A stretch of 64,000 nucleotides of DNA, taken from the NCBI GenBank assembly GCA_016717005.1, contig JADJUF010000020.1, positions 1 through 64,000 of the forward strand. The letters are read 5' to 3'. How positions within the stretch are numbered: position 1 is the first letter of the stretch; each line of letters begins with the position of its first letter. Origin of the DNA: Myxococcales bacterium. Its GTDB lineage: Bacteria; Myxococcota_A; Polyangia; Haliangiales; Haliangiaceae. Below are positions 23,597 to 32,918 of the stretch, one piece after another. A model generated the notes under the pieces. The model was not told the DNA's origin and made no database searches. It saw only the letters and a program-made list of their open reading frames with translations. The position numbers were made by a program, and so were the translations under genes.

Positions 23597-24859
23597 ATGC
23601 GTGGACTCGCCCTGATCGTCGTCACCGCGTGCGCCGGCAAGGCCGCTGCACCGCAACCACCGCCGCCCGCGGTGCCCGCGCCCGCGCCCACGACACCTGC
23701 TGCGCCGGCGCTGCGCGCGCCACGCCACGTCACCCCGGCCGACGGCCAGCCGCCCAGCGATCCGTGGCCAGCGGCCTCGTTCACGCTGGCCGATGAGCTG
23801 GCGACCGCGATCGGGACCGGCGACGCCATCGGGACGACCGACCGCGTGATCCGCTCGATCGCCGATCCGCAGGGGCGCTGGGCCATCGTGTGCCAGCAGC
23901 GCCGCGACACCGATCACGATGGCGTGATCCGCTTCCAGCAGGAGGCGCACTTCGCGCTCGGCGACCGCCCGGCGGCCTACCTCGTGATCGGCGGCGGGCC
24001 CGGGCTCGAGCTCGAGACGGTCAACGCGATCTCGCCGACCGGCGATCACGCGGTCGTCGGCATCGATCGCGCGGTCGTGCTGCTCGATCTCGCGCGCCGC
24101 ACCGGCGCCGTCTTGCCCGGCGCGCACGGCGACGCGGGGTTCAGCCCCGACGGCACCCAGCTCGTCTATCGCGTCGACGCGGACGCGACGCACCGTCGGG
24201 CCATCCGACGGACGCTCGCGACCGGCGCCGAGGTCGCGCACGACCTCCCGGCCGCGGGCTGGCTCGGCGGCGTCGTGCCGTTCGAGGCGCGGTGGACCGT
24301 GGTCCCGATCGCCGAGGAGGCCGACCCGGCCGAGTGGATGCGGCCGTACGACGCCTGGTGCGCGCTCGGCTCGCGCGACCACAGCCTGTTTCCTCCGGTG
24401 CGGTTCCTGTGGGTCGACTTCGACACGCAGACGATCGTGGAGGACCCGGCGCTGGTGCGCCCGGTCGGCGCGCACCGCCTGACCCGGCGCAAGCACGGCC
24501 TCGCGCTCGACGGCCAGCCGATCGGCGCGGCGCGGTGCAAGGAGCTCGACATGATCGGTGTCCATCCGCCGAGCGGCATGGTGATCACGCAGTGCTACGA
24601 CGATCCGCAGCAGATCTATGTCAACGCGCCGAACGTCAAGCCGTTCACGATCTCCGGCGTCGTCGAGCGCACGTTCGAGCCGATCGCGAAGACTCTGCCC
24701 GGCCCCAGCTACTGCACGCCGTCCGGCGAGTGCATCGATCTGACGACCGGTGCCCCGACCGCGGCGTCGGCGTCGCCGCCCGCCGCGAGGCTCGTGCGCG
24801 ACGCCGCTGACGGCGCCGGTCCGCTCCGCTGGGCCGAGCCCGACGCGCCGCCGCCGTGA
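23597..24859 (+). CDS. Propeller-like lipoprotein of unknown function
   Basis: A 420-residue lipoprotein (MRGLALIVVTACAG, lipobox VTAC; very short n-region), then a 40-residue Pro/Ala linker. The mature part carries TolB/YncE-like segments, ISPTGDHAVVGIDRAVVLLDL, FSPDGTQLVYRVDADATHR and a later IGVHPPSGMVITQCYDDPQQ, consistent with a beta-propeller. Four late Cys (QCYDD, SYCTPSGEC and ARCKE) could form disulfides. I cannot name a family. It ends 78 bp before the CotH gene on the same strand. Confidence 0.65.
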   Translation: MRGLALIVVTACAGKAAAPQPPPPAVPAPAPTTPAAPALRAPRHVTPADGQPPSDPWPAASFTLADELATAIGTGDAIGTTDRVIRSIADPQGRWAIVCQQRRDTDHDGVIRFQQEAHFALGDRPAAYLVIGGGPGLELETVNAISPTGDHAVVGIDRAVVLLDLARRTGAVLPGAHGDAGFSPDGTQLVYRVDADATHRRAIRRTLATGAEVAHDLPAAGWLGGVVPFEARWTVVPIAEEADPAEWMRPYDAWCALGSRDHSLFPPVRFLWVDFDTQTIVEDPALVRPVGAHRLTRRKHGLALDGQPIGAARCKELDMIGVHPPSGMVITQCYDDPQQIYVNAPNVKPFTISGVVERTFEPIAKTLPGPSYCTPSGECIDLTTGAPTAASASPPAARLVRDAADGAGPLRWAEPDAPPP

Positions 24860-24937
24860 GCCCCGCGACGACCGCAATTGTCCCGCGGCCACGCGTCGGG
24901 GTCGGATATGCTGGGCAGCGTGCCCGTGACGAGGTCG

Positions 24938-26245
24938 ATGCGCCCCCTCCTGCTCGTGATCCCCGCCGTCATGCTGGCGGCGTGCGGCTCGCCGGCGGCC
25001 CAGCCTGACGCCACGGGCGTCGACGCCGCGACCGACGGCGCCAGCGGGGGAGTCCCCGACTACGGGCGCCTGTTCCCGTCGGATCGGGTGATCGACATCG
25101 CCCTCGACACCGCCGCCGCGGACTGGGCGGCGCTGATGGCCGATCCGCTCAACGACGCGCTGCAGGTCCCCGCGACCGTGACCTACGACGGGGTCGTCGT
25201 GACCCAGGTCGGGCTCAGCACCAAGGGCAACTCGTCGCGCAACTCGGTCCGCGCGATGGGCTCCCAGCGCTACAGCTTCAAGCTCGACACCGACGACCTG
25301 GTCCCGGGCCAGCGCCTGCTCGGCGTCGACAAGCTGAACCTCCACAACTCGTTCAAGGACCCGACGCTGCTGCGCGAGACGATCGGCTACGCGATGATGA
25401 GCGGCGCCGGGGTCCCGGCCAGCCGCACCGCGTTCGCGCGCCTCACGATCAACGGCCAGCCGTGGGGCCTGTACGTGGTGGTCGAGCAGGTCGAGGCCGA
25501 CTTCCTCCGCGACCGGTTCGGCGCCGCCGGGGGCGAGCTGCTCAAGCCCGACCAGCCGTCGGGGCAGCTGACGTATCGCGGCGCCACCTTCGCCGACTAC
25601 CCGGGCATCGACGTCAAGACCGACGGCGGCGATCCCACCCACCAGCGGTTCCTCGACCTCATCGCCGCGCTCGATCACGGCACCGAGCAAGAGCTGGCGG
25701 CGGTGCTCGACGTCGATCGCCTGCTCCCGTGGCTCGCGATCAACACCTACCTCGCCAACCTCGACAGCTACGCGGGGAGCGCCCACAACTACTACCTGTA
25801 CCTGGACCCCGCCAGCGCGCGCTGGATCCTCATCCCCTGGGATCTCAACGAGACGTTCGGCACCTTCCGCTGCGGCTGGACCGCCGCGACCATCGTGGCG
25901 CTCGATCACCTGCAGCCGCGGTGCAACCAGCCAGCCCCGCGGCCGCTGATCACCAGGGTGCTGGCGTCGCCGACCTGGCGCGCGCGCTACCAGGCGCTCC
26001 TCACCGAGCTGATCGCCGGCGCCGGGGCCCCCGCCGCCGTCCGGGTCGACGTCGACGCCCGCGGCTCGCTGATCCGCGACGCCGTCGCCGCCGATCCCAC
26101 CAAGTTCTTCACGCTGGCCCAGTTCGACACCGCGCTCCACGACGACCTGCCGGTGACCAACCAGCCCGGCATCGACACCGCCATCCTCGGGCTGGCGACC
26201 TTCGCCGAGCGGCGCAGCGCCGCCCTGGCCGCGCAGCTGCCGTGA
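24938..26245 (+). CDS. CotH-family (atypical protein kinase) lipoprotein
   Basis: A 435-residue lipoprotein with lipobox LAAC (Cys16). CotH signatures follow in order: WAALMADPLND, VGLSTKGNSSRN, YSFKLDTDDLVPGQRLLGVDKLNLHNSFKDPTLLRE (the KLNLHN core), GLYVVVEQVEADFL, LLKPDQPSG and IPWDLNETFG (catalytic Asp/Asn). The family includes Bacillus spore-coat CotH, an atypical Ser/Thr kinase. Bacterial homologues such as this are secreted and usually cell-surface associated. Start 24938 is the first ATG giving a standard signal peptide; ATG 24908 would add ten residues. Confidence 0.88.
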   Translation: MRPLLLVIPAVMLAACGSPAAQPDATGVDAATDGASGGVPDYGRLFPSDRVIDIALDTAAADWAALMADPLNDALQVPATVTYDGVVVTQVGLSTKGNSSRNSVRAMGSQRYSFKLDTDDLVPGQRLLGVDKLNLHNSFKDPTLLRETIGYAMMSGAGVPASRTAFARLTINGQPWGLYVVVEQVEADFLRDRFGAAGGELLKPDQPSGQLTYRGATFADYPGIDVKTDGGDPTHQRFLDLIAALDHGTEQELAAVLDVDRLLPWLAINTYLANLDSYAGSAHNYYLYLDPASARWILIPWDLNETFGTFRCGWTAATIVALDHLQPRCNQPAPRPLITRVLASPTWRARYQALLTELIAGAGAPAAVRVDVDARGSLIRDAVAADPTKFFTLAQFDTALHDDLPVTNQPGIDTAILGLATFAERRSAALAAQLP

Positions 26246-26758
<513 letters not shown>

Positions 26759-27547
26759 ATGAGCGAGATCCGAGACGTCCTGCGCGCCGCGAAACAGCGA
26801 GACCCGAAGGCCTTCGAGTTCTCGAACTTCACCCCGGTCGTCGCCGGCGACTACAAGAAGGCGCTCGCCGCGGGGCTCGTGGTCGGCGACCCGAGCGCCG
26901 TCGGCCTCAAGCCCATCGTCGGTGATCGCGCGGGCGGGTACTACCTGACCTGGGAGCGCGGGCCGATCAAGTCGTGCATCGTCTACGTCGGCGCCGAGGG
27001 GCAGAAGTACGTCGCGGCCGGCAGCGAGGCCGAGCTGATCTCGATGCTGCCCTACGGCGACGGGGTCACCGAGGCCATGGCGTACTGGTCCCGTCGGCTG
27101 ACGGAGCCATCGTCGGCGGTCGACGCCCCAGCTCACCTCACGCCGGGGGCGCTCGACGCGCGGCGCGCCGCGGGTGCGCCCGGCGACGCGTGGATCGCCA
27201 AGATGGCCGTCGCGCTCGAGGCCCGCGGCGTCGCGCTCGAGCCCGATCCGCTCGCGAAGATCGAGGCGGCGAACCGCGCGGTGCTCGTCCAATGGCTCGC
27301 GGTGTGCGAGCGGCGGTTCGAGACCCAGCGCGTCAAGGCGGATCTCGAGCGCCCGACGCGCGCCTACCTCGCGAGCGAGCTGTTCCAGATCGGCGAGCGG
27401 ATCCTCCACCCGACGTTCGGCGAGGGCGTCGTCGAGGCGCGCGCGGAGACCGGCAAGGTGACGGTGTTCTTCAAGACCGGCCGCAAGGTGCTCGTGCAGG
27501 CGAAGGACCCGCCGCTACCGCCGCGGACGTCCGGCCGCCGGCGGTGA
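26759..27547 (+). CDS. Protein with C-terminal SH3-like (Tudor/CarD-like) barrel
   Basis: A 262-residue cytosolic protein. The N-terminal 110 residues (VLRAAKQRDPKAFEFSNFTP, GGYYLTWERGPIKSCIVYVGAE) form an unknown alpha/beta domain of SUKH-like flavour. The last 50 residues, LFQIGERILHPTFGEGVVEA then VTVFFKTGRKVLVQAK, are a small beta-barrel of the type found at the C-terminus of UvrD/PcrA helicases and in CarD (GDxVxHPxFGxGxVxxxxxxxxxVxF). Such barrels bind RNA polymerase. Role here unknown; transcription- or repair-linked by analogy. Confidence 0.7.
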   Translation: MSEIRDVLRAAKQRDPKAFEFSNFTPVVAGDYKKALAAGLVVGDPSAVGLKPIVGDRAGGYYLTWERGPIKSCIVYVGAEGQKYVAAGSEAELISMLPYGDGVTEAMAYWSRRLTEPSSAVDAPAHLTPGALDARRAAGAPGDAWIAKMAVALEARGVALEPDPLAKIEAANRAVLVQWLAVCERRFETQRVKADLERPTRAYLASELFQIGERILHPTFGEGVVEARAETGKVTVFFKTGRKVLVQAKDPPLPPRTSGRRR

Positions 27548-27845
27548 CGATCGCGTCGCTCGCTGCCCCGCACCGATCGCCCCGCGCCGACCGACTCGGC
27601 CCGGCCTCGGGCCCCGCGCCCATCGACCTGACGCGGTGGGCGTCGACGTCCCGCCCCGCGCCGCCCACGGCCCGCTGGGCGAAACGTGCCTGAGGCTGCG
27701 ACCGCGGCCGGATCGCGGCCGATCCCCTCGCGGCCACGGCGCTCGCGGCCACCTCAACCTCTGCCGCGGGCGCCGCTGTGACCCGCCGCGCGGGCGCGGG
27801 CCGCCAGCCGGGCGTGCGCCGGCGCGCGCCTCCCCACCGCCAGGT

Positions 27846-28403
27846 ATGCTGGCCGCGCCGGTCATGCCCACGACGAGCGTCCTCGCCGAAGTTCACGCGC
27901 CGCCGAGGCCGGCGTACCGGATGCTCGCGCTCGGCGCGCTGGCCGCGGTCGCGCTGACCGCGTTCACCACGCACAAGCTGGTGGTGATGGCGCGGATGCG
28001 CGGCGAGCTCGGCGACGTCCCGGTGCGCGCGCTGATCGTCGAGGGTGTGGCGCGGCGGTTCTCGGACGGCGGCGCCGAGTACCAGCTCGGCGACCGGGCC
28101 CGGCCCGACGCGGCCTGGACGATCCAGCTCACGGCCGACCAGGCCGCGCGTCATCCCCGCGGCGCCGTCGTCGAGGTGCGGTGCGACGCTGACGAGTGCT
28201 ACCTGCCGGACTCGGTCTACATCAGCGACGGCAACGTGCAGTTCGACCTCGCCCTGCTCGCGATCGAGCTGGCCGGCGCCGCCGTCTGCCTGGGCGTGCT
28301 CGCGCGCCGCTGGCGGGCCTGGCGCGCGGCGTCGCGCGGGGCGCACCTGCCGACGGTCCGCGTCCTCGATCGCCAGGCCGTGGTTCAGGCCGCGGTGAAG
28401 TAG
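27846..28403 (+). CDS. Two-helix membrane protein
   Basis: A 185-residue protein, start ATG 27846 or 27864. A first hydrophobic helix at about residues 27-45 (MLALGALAAVALTAF) and a second near 140-160 (LALLAIELAGAAVCLGVLARR) flank an extracytoplasmic domain of about 90 residues with a VEVRCDADECYLPDS segment whose two Cys may pair. This resembles DUF3592-type two-helix membrane proteins, although the identification is weak. The gene overlaps the convergent flavin reductase gene by 19 bp. Confidence 0.65.
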   Translation: MLAAPVMPTTSVLAEVHAPPRPAYRMLALGALAAVALTAFTTHKLVVMARMRGELGDVPVRALIVEGVARRFSDGGAEYQLGDRARPDAAWTIQLTADQAARHPRGAVVEVRCDADECYLPDSVYISDGNVQFDLALLAIELAGAAVCLGVLARRWRAWRAASRGAHLPTVRVLDRQAVVQAAVK

Positions 28404-28948
28404 GTCTCGGCGGCGGCCAGCGCGGCGCGGTCGGCCGTGATGTCGCCGGGCCGGTTGGCGTGGCCGACCAGGGCGCCGCGCCAGCGCATGTCGAGGTAGT
28501 CGGCGGTGCGGCGGAGCGCGTCGACCACCGGCGCGGCGCTGCCGGCGGCCTCGTCGTCGGCGTCGACCACGACCGCCCACAGCGAGCGCCCGGCCATCGT
28601 CTCCGCGAACGCCAGCGCGGGCACGCGCATCCACCCGCTCATGTGATCCAGGTAGAGCTTCACCGGCCACGCCACGCTGTACCAGTTGACCGGCGTGACG
28701 ATCACCACGTCGGTCGCGGCGAGCGTCGCCTCCACCCACCGCCGCCCCGCGCCCACTGGCGTCGCGTAGCCGGTCGAGTGGCGGGTATCGAAGAACGGCG
28801 GCAGCGGATCGTCGATCAGCCGAGCCCACTGCTGGCTGACGCCCGCCGCCAGACGCGTGGCCGCGACGTGCGCGAGCCGCTCGCTGTTGCCGTCGACGCG
28901 CGTGCTGCCCAGCACGAACAAGAACCGCTGCGCCTGGGTCCCATCCAT
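28385..28948 (-). CDS. NAD(P)H-dependent FMN reductase (flavodoxin fold)
   Basis: A 187-residue protein starting MDGTQAQRFLFVLGSTRVDG NSER, where the GSTRxxGNSE loop binds the FMN phosphate. Further family features are ATDVVIVTPVNWYSVAWPVK (the second flavin loop, P(V/E)xW/YxS) and LYLDHMSGW. The reductases of this type are usually 180-200 residues, so the size fits. They transfer hydride from NAD(P)H to FMN or reduce quinones, azo dyes or chromate. It is convergent with a membrane protein gene (19-bp overlap). Confidence 0.85.
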   Translation of the reverse strand: MDGTQAQRFLFVLGSTRVDGNSERLAHVAATRLAAGVSQQWARLIDDPLPPFFDTRHSTGYATPVGAGRRWVEATLAATDVVIVTPVNWYSVAWPVKLYLDHMSGWMRVPALAFAETMAGRSLWAVVVDADDEAAGSAAPVVDALRRTADYLDMRWRGALVGHANRPGDITADRAALAAAETYFTAA

Positions 28949-29093
28949 CCCTCGAGTGTGCGTCGCCCCTTCCGCGGCGCAAGCACCGCGCGTGCGGCGA
29001 TTCCGCGCGGGGTCCAGCGACGGCGGCGACCGGCGCGGAGGCGGCGGCGGCGCCGGAACCCGCGCAGGCCGGCGCCGCCCGATTCGAGGATCC

Positions 29094-29687
29094 TCAGCAG
29101 GACGCGCAGACAAGGGCGACGGCCACGGCGACGGCGACCGCGGCCGCGACGAGCGCGACGGCGATCCACCCGCGACCACGGCGCGCGACCGGCGGTGGCG
29201 GCGTGGCGGCGGCGACGGCCGCGCGGATCGGCTCGAGCGCGGCTGGGCCCAGCACCGCGTCGTGGACCAGCCCGAACCGGAGCGGTGTCCAGGTCACCGG
29301 CGCCATGAACAGCAGGCGGCGCTCGTCGGGCAACTCCCGCCAGGCCGCGGGCACCTCGACCACGGACTGCAGCAGCACGTGGTGGACGTGGCCCAGCATG
29401 CCGTGCGCCGCGTCCTGGGCGTCGCGCGCGGACGCCGCGTTGTGCGGCGACGCGACCTCGATGGTGGTCGGCGCGTCCGGCAGCGCGCGCACCCAGTCGA
29501 TCACCTCGAACCGATCGTAGGCCTCGACGTAGGAGGCCGCCAACGCCCCGGGGGCGTCGATCGCCGCGAGCGTGTGGTGGACCACGCGCTGCGGCGGATC
29601 GGCTGGGCGGACCAGCGCGATCGCGCGCGACGCGGCGATCAGCTCGTCGAGCGCCACCGCCTGCGGCCGGATGTGCAGCATGCCCAT
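29094..29687 (-). CDS. C-tail-anchored membrane protein of unknown function
   Basis: From the ATG at 29687 (MGMLHIRPQAVALDELIAAS) the product has 197 residues. A soluble N-terminal domain of about 165 residues includes several His residues (VVHHTL, LGHVHHVLL) and PVTWTPLRFGLVHDAVLGP. A Pro-rich, basic stretch (PPPPVARRGRG) is followed by a C-terminal helix (IAVALVAAAVAVAVAVALV) and a final CASC. So it should be a tail-anchored protein with its domain in the cytosol. No family recognised. It is divergent from the VOC gene (78 bp). Confidence 0.65.
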   Translation of the reverse strand: MGMLHIRPQAVALDELIAASRAIALVRPADPPQRVVHHTLAAIDAPGALAASYVEAYDRFEVIDWVRALPDAPTTIEVASPHNAASARDAQDAAHGMLGHVHHVLLQSVVEVPAAWRELPDERRLLFMAPVTWTPLRFGLVHDAVLGPAALEPIRAAVAAATPPPPVARRGRGWIAVALVAAAVAVAVAVALVCASC

Positions 29688-29765
29688 CGCCGCCAGTGTA
29701 GGCCCACACACCGGCGGCGGGCTCCCCGGCGTTCGCCCATCCTCGATGCGCTAGGCTCGCGGCCG

Positions 29766-30182
29766 ATGCCCTCGCCCCCGCCGGCCACGTCTCCCCGCCC
29801 CACCGTCCATGTCAGCATCGACGTGCCCGACCTCGCGGCCGGGCTGCGCTTCTACCAGGCGGTGTTCGGCCTGACCGAGACCGCCCGGCCGTTCCCGACG
29901 ATGGCGATCCTCGACGGGAACAACGTCACCGTGTGCATCCACCAGAAGACGGCGGGCAGCCGCAGCTCGTCGACCGGCGACGACGTGCGGCGCTACGATC
30001 GCCACTGGACGCCGGTCCACCTCGACCTGCACGTCGCCGACCTCGACACGGTCCTGGACCAGGTGCGCGCCGAGGGCGGCGCCATCGAGCACGAGTTCCG
30101 CACCCAGGGCCCGCGCCCGACCGCGTTCTGCAGCGACCCCTTCGGCAACGGCTTCTGCGTCATCGCCGAACCCGCGCGCTGA
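29766..30182 (+). CDS. VOC (glyoxalase/bleomycin-resistance type) protein
   Basis: A 138-residue protein. VHVSIDVPDLAAGLRFYQAVFGLTE starts the first beta-alpha-beta module; PVHLDLHVADLDTVLDQVRAEGG starts the second, and SDPFGNGFCVI is the usual VOC ending. His and Glu residues in matching places (VHVSI, HLDLHV, then FCVIAE) could bind a metal. The superfamily covers glyoxalase I, dioxygenases and antibiotic-binding proteins; this member cannot be placed further. Confidence 0.88.
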   Translation: MPSPPPATSPRPTVHVSIDVPDLAAGLRFYQAVFGLTETARPFPTMAILDGNNVTVCIHQKTAGSRSSSTGDDVRRYDRHWTPVHLDLHVADLDTVLDQVRAEGGAIEHEFRTQGPRPTAFCSDPFGNGFCVIAEPAR

Positions 30183-30254
30183 GCAGCGACCGCGCCCGCG
30201 GGGCCTCCGTCGCCCGCGAGGTCAGGGCGGAACCATCCGCAGGGCGATTCTCCG

Positions 30255-30362
30255 GTGAATCGGATCACCCACGTCCAGCACGACCCCGCCGCGGCGCCCG
30301 TCGATCGACTGGTCGACGCGCTCCGGGACGCCGGCTACGAGTCCCAGCCGCCGCGGAGGTAG
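30255..30362 (+). CDS. Possible 35-residue GTG-start protein or gene remnant
   Basis: The frame from GTG 30255 reads VNRITHVQHDPAAAPVDRLV then DALRDAGYESQPPRR and stops at 30360-30362. The helix-like RLVDALRDAGYE looks natural and the codon third positions are mostly G or C. A ccggtgaatc context gives no clear ribosome-binding site. It may equally be the tail of a lost gene. Confidence 0.25.
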   Translation: MNRITHVQHDPAAAPVDRLVDALRDAGYESQPPRR

Positions 30363-30477
30363 CCGTGCGCGGCGTCACCTGGGCCGGCCACCCCCCTGGG
30401 CGATGGCGGATCGGCCGGCATCGTCTGCGGACGACGATAGCGCCATCGGGGCGCTGGCGCGTTTATCGTCCATCCCC

Positions 30478-30684
30478 ATGCGCGCACTCTTCATCTGCCT
30501 GGCCCTCGCGACGTCGTCGACCGCCTGCGGAGGCAAGTCGACCGCCGCCACGACCAACCCGCCCCCGGCCGCGCCCGCGACGGACGCATGCGGCGGCTGC
30601 CCCGACGGCCAGACCTGCGACGGCTGCCCTGGCGATCCGTCGTGCCCCACGTGCGACGTGTGCGGCCCCCCGGTCTGCCGCTGA
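30478..30684 (+). CDS. Very small Cys-rich lipoprotein
   Basis: A 68-residue lipoprotein: MRALFICLALATSSTACGG, lipobox STAC. The last 30 residues, CGGCPDGQTCDGCPGDPSC then PTCDVCGPPVCR, hold nine Cys in CxxC-like and CxxxxC spacings, reminiscent of metal-binding or knottin-like peptides. A 14-residue Ala/Thr/Pro linker separates the two. No family was recognised. Its location just upstream of the DUF3829 lipoprotein gene (69 bp) suggests possible co-expression. Confidence 0.6.
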   Translation: MRALFICLALATSSTACGGKSTAATTNPPPAAPATDACGGCPDGQTCDGCPGDPSCPTCDVCGPPVCR

Positions 30685-30753
30685 TCACGCCAGCGGTCGC
30701 TTCCTGGCGAAGCGAGGTGCGCTCGAGCCGCGTCTCGGTGAAGATCGCAGGCC

Positions 30754-31734
30754 GTGCGAGCCCGATCCAACACCAAGGTCCACCTCACGTCCTGCGCGGG
30801 CGTGATCTCCATCGCTCTCGTCCTGCTGGCGGTGGCCGCCTGCGGCAAGTCCACGCCGTCCGGGGCCGACAAGCAGGGCTCGTCCGCCGGCGCTCCGACG
30901 TCCACGACCACGGCCGCCGCGGACCCGGCGCGCGCCGAGGCCGCGAAGCTCGAGGCCGCGATCGAGTGCCTCAACAACAACTCGGGCCGGGTGTTCGAGG
31001 TCCGGGACCGGTACCTGGGCGACGTCGACCCGGCGACCGGCGTGCCGGTGCCCAACCGGCCGATGAACCTGATGGGCATCGGGAACGCCGCGCCGTGCGA
31101 GCGCAAGGTCAAGGCGGCGGCCCCGCTCACGCCCGCGGTGCCCGAGCTCGATCGGGCGAGCGCCGACTACGTGGCCGCGCTCACCGCGTTCCACGCCGCG
31201 TGGGACGAGCTCGACGCCTACTACAAGAAGGGCGAGCAGCTCGACGATCAGGGCGCCAAGGCCAAGGTCCTGCACCCCAAGGTGATGGCGTCGCTCGACG
31301 CCTTCGCGGCGGCCCATCAGGCGCTGCAGGCCGTGGTCTCGCAGCGCAACCGCCTGCGCCACCAGGCCGACCTCGCGGCGACCGAGCAGCGCGAGGGGCG
31401 GACGTTCAACGTCGTCCTCGGCACGTTGATGCTCGAGGCCCAGACGCTGCTCGAGCTCGTCGACACCGCCAAGCCCGACGCGGCCCAGGTCGCGACGCAG
31501 CTCGCCGCCTACGGCGCGCTCGTCGATGAGGCCGAGGCCTACGCGGTCGCGCACGCGGACGAGGCCAGCACGTGGGGCTCGCTGGCCAACCTTCGCAACT
31601 ACAGCAAGACGTTCCTCGCCGCCTGCAAGGTCATCGCCCGGAAGGTCGCCGAGCCCGACGGGGCCACGCCCGCCGAGCACGAAGCGGCGGTCCAGCAGTA
31701 CAACTCCCTGGTGGACAACTACAACAACCACTGA
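30754..31734 (+). CDS. DUF3829 (YiiG-family) lipoprotein
   Basis: A 326-residue lipoprotein with a GTG start; lipobox VAAC (Cys30) after a rather long n-region. After a 35-residue Thr/Ala linker the domain opens AAKLEAAIECLNNNSGRVFE and contains SADYVAALTAFHAAWDELDAYYKKGEQLDD and YGALVDEAEAYAVAH with ASTWGSLANLRNYSKTFL, typical of the helical YiiG family (E. coli YiiG, function unknown). It ends VDNYNNH. An internal ATG is not needed, as the GTG gives a full signal peptide. Confidence 0.85.
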   Translation: MRARSNTKVHLTSCAGVISIALVLLAVAACGKSTPSGADKQGSSAGAPTSTTTAAADPARAEAAKLEAAIECLNNNSGRVFEVRDRYLGDVDPATGVPVPNRPMNLMGIGNAAPCERKVKAAAPLTPAVPELDRASADYVAALTAFHAAWDELDAYYKKGEQLDDQGAKAKVLHPKVMASLDAFAAAHQALQAVVSQRNRLRHQADLAATEQREGRTFNVVLGTLMLEAQTLLELVDTAKPDAAQVATQLAAYGALVDEAEAYAVAHADEASTWGSLANLRNYSKTFLAACKVIARKVAEPDGATPAEHEAAVQQYNSLVDNYNNH

Positions 31735-31739
31735 CCCCA

Positions 31740-31920
31740 AGGGCCCGCGCGCGAACAACTCGGTCGGTCTCGCGGCCGATCCATCCCGGCTGGCTGCGTT
31801 GCCGGCTCCGGTCCTCGGGGCACGTCCAACGAGGACGCTTCCCTCCGGTCCTCGCCGTCGCCTTGCCATCCGGGCGCCTCGTCCGCGATCCTCGATCGAC
31901 TTTGTTCACGCGCGGGCCCT
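31740..31920. repeat. 181-bp element bounded by 19-bp inverted repeats
   Basis: AGGGCCCGCGCGCGAACAA at 31740-31758 and TTGTTCACGCGCGGGCCCT at 31902-31920 are inverted copies differing at one base; weaker complementarity continues inwards for about 25 bp. The interior has the direct repeat TCCGGTCCTCG (near 31806 and 31845) and no gene. It starts just 6 bp after the stop of the DUF3829 gene. It could form a long stem-loop terminator or be a small non-autonomous element; I see no target duplication. Confidence 0.6.
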
Positions 31921-32004
31921 AAGGCGGAGCCGCGGACCGGTCGACGCGCGGGGGCGCGTGACCGGAAGACGTAACCGAACCGCCGCGCCGCGCGTCAAGG
32001 CGCG

Positions 32005-32211
32005 ATGACCGCCCGACCGCCTGTGTGGAAGCGCCCGAGACCCTCGGGGCCCCGGACCCCGCTGACCGAGGCCCAGCGCGCGTGGGCGCGAGCGACCGCG
32101 GCGCAGCACGGTCGACGCTATCCCAACCTGATCGACAACCTCGCGGCGGCACGACAGCCGCCCGACGTGATCGCGCCCACGAGCGCTGTCGCGCGGCCGC
32201 GGCGCCGCTGA
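32005..32211 (+). CDS. Small conserved hypothetical protein
   Basis: A 68-residue, highly basic protein. The central TPLTEAQRAWARATAAQHGR then RYPNLIDNLAAAR closely matches a short motif (TPLs..Q...A....A...GRPYPNLVDN) that I recall from many proteobacterial small proteins, usually at the C-terminus of 60-110-residue products. The conserved PNL(I/V)DN may be a functional site, but no function is known to me. No signal peptide is seen. Confidence 0.6.
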   Translation: MTARPPVWKRPRPSGPRTPLTEAQRAWARATAAQHGRRYPNLIDNLAAARQPPDVIAPTSAVARPRRR

Positions 32212-32307
32212 GCCGTCACGACCGACGCGCGACCGATCATCCCAGCGCCCGAGGCGTGGAGCGCGCGACCGTCGTCGATGACGGACCAGCTCGGCGCCGG
32301 CTGGTCC

Positions 32308-32648
32308 TCAGTCGTCGCCCCCACCGGCGGCGGCGAGCGCGGCGAGCGCCCGGTCACGGAGCGCGGCAGGGAGCTGCAGGAAGAACGGGGCGACCGACTC
32401 CGCCTCGTTCTCCTCGTCGTAGATCAGCGTCTCGAGTCGGAGGACCAAACTGCGGGGTCGCTGCCCTCGACCTCCTCGTACCAGTGCGGGAACGCACCCT
32501 TGGCCCAGGTGACGAACGCCTTTGCCAGCTCGGCATCGTGGGGAAACACGTTCTCGAACACCTTGCCGTGGCCTTCGTACAGCTCGATGACCTCCTCGAG
32601 CGAGGGGCCAGTTGGGGCTTGGGTCTTGTCGGTCTCTTGGTTCGCCAT
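32308..32648 (-). pseudogene. Conserved hypothetical protein, frameshifted
   Basis: The start at 32648 (MANQETDKTQAPTGPSLEEV) leads into helical acidic sequence, IELYEGHGKVFENVFPHDAEL then AKAFVTWAKGAFPHWYEEVEGSDP, before turning to WSSDSRR and a stop at 32424. The plausible continuation, LVLRLETLIYDEENEAE then SVAPFFLQLPAALRDRALAALA, is in a neighbouring frame and ends at 32308. A missing or extra base near 32448 (gcagtttgg on the minus strand) would join them into a protein of about 113 residues. No family recognised. Confidence 0.6.
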
Positions 32649-32918
32649 GTCGTGGTGGAGTCGGACACCGCTCGGATGTGACCGTTCTCGACGCCTGTTG
32701 GATCGCCCCGGATCGCCGCACCGCACGCCGGGTAGCGGGGCCAGGACTCGGCCCCAACCTTCAGCGGCCCGGGCATCGGCATCGGCGGCAGCGTCACGGT
32801 GTCCAGGTCGCCCTTCACCTTCGACGGGACCGCCGGCGTCTTGACCGACGTCCCGCTCGCGGCGGCCCTGTCGCGCCCAGGCCGGCGCGGCGCCGTCACC
32901 CCAGCGCGCCCGCCCCGC

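Noticed and set aside
32740..32900. Plus-strand frame PTFSGPGIGIGGSVTVSRSP
   Set aside because: Reads well but has no start codon and runs into the opposite gene; the minus-strand frame is equally open.
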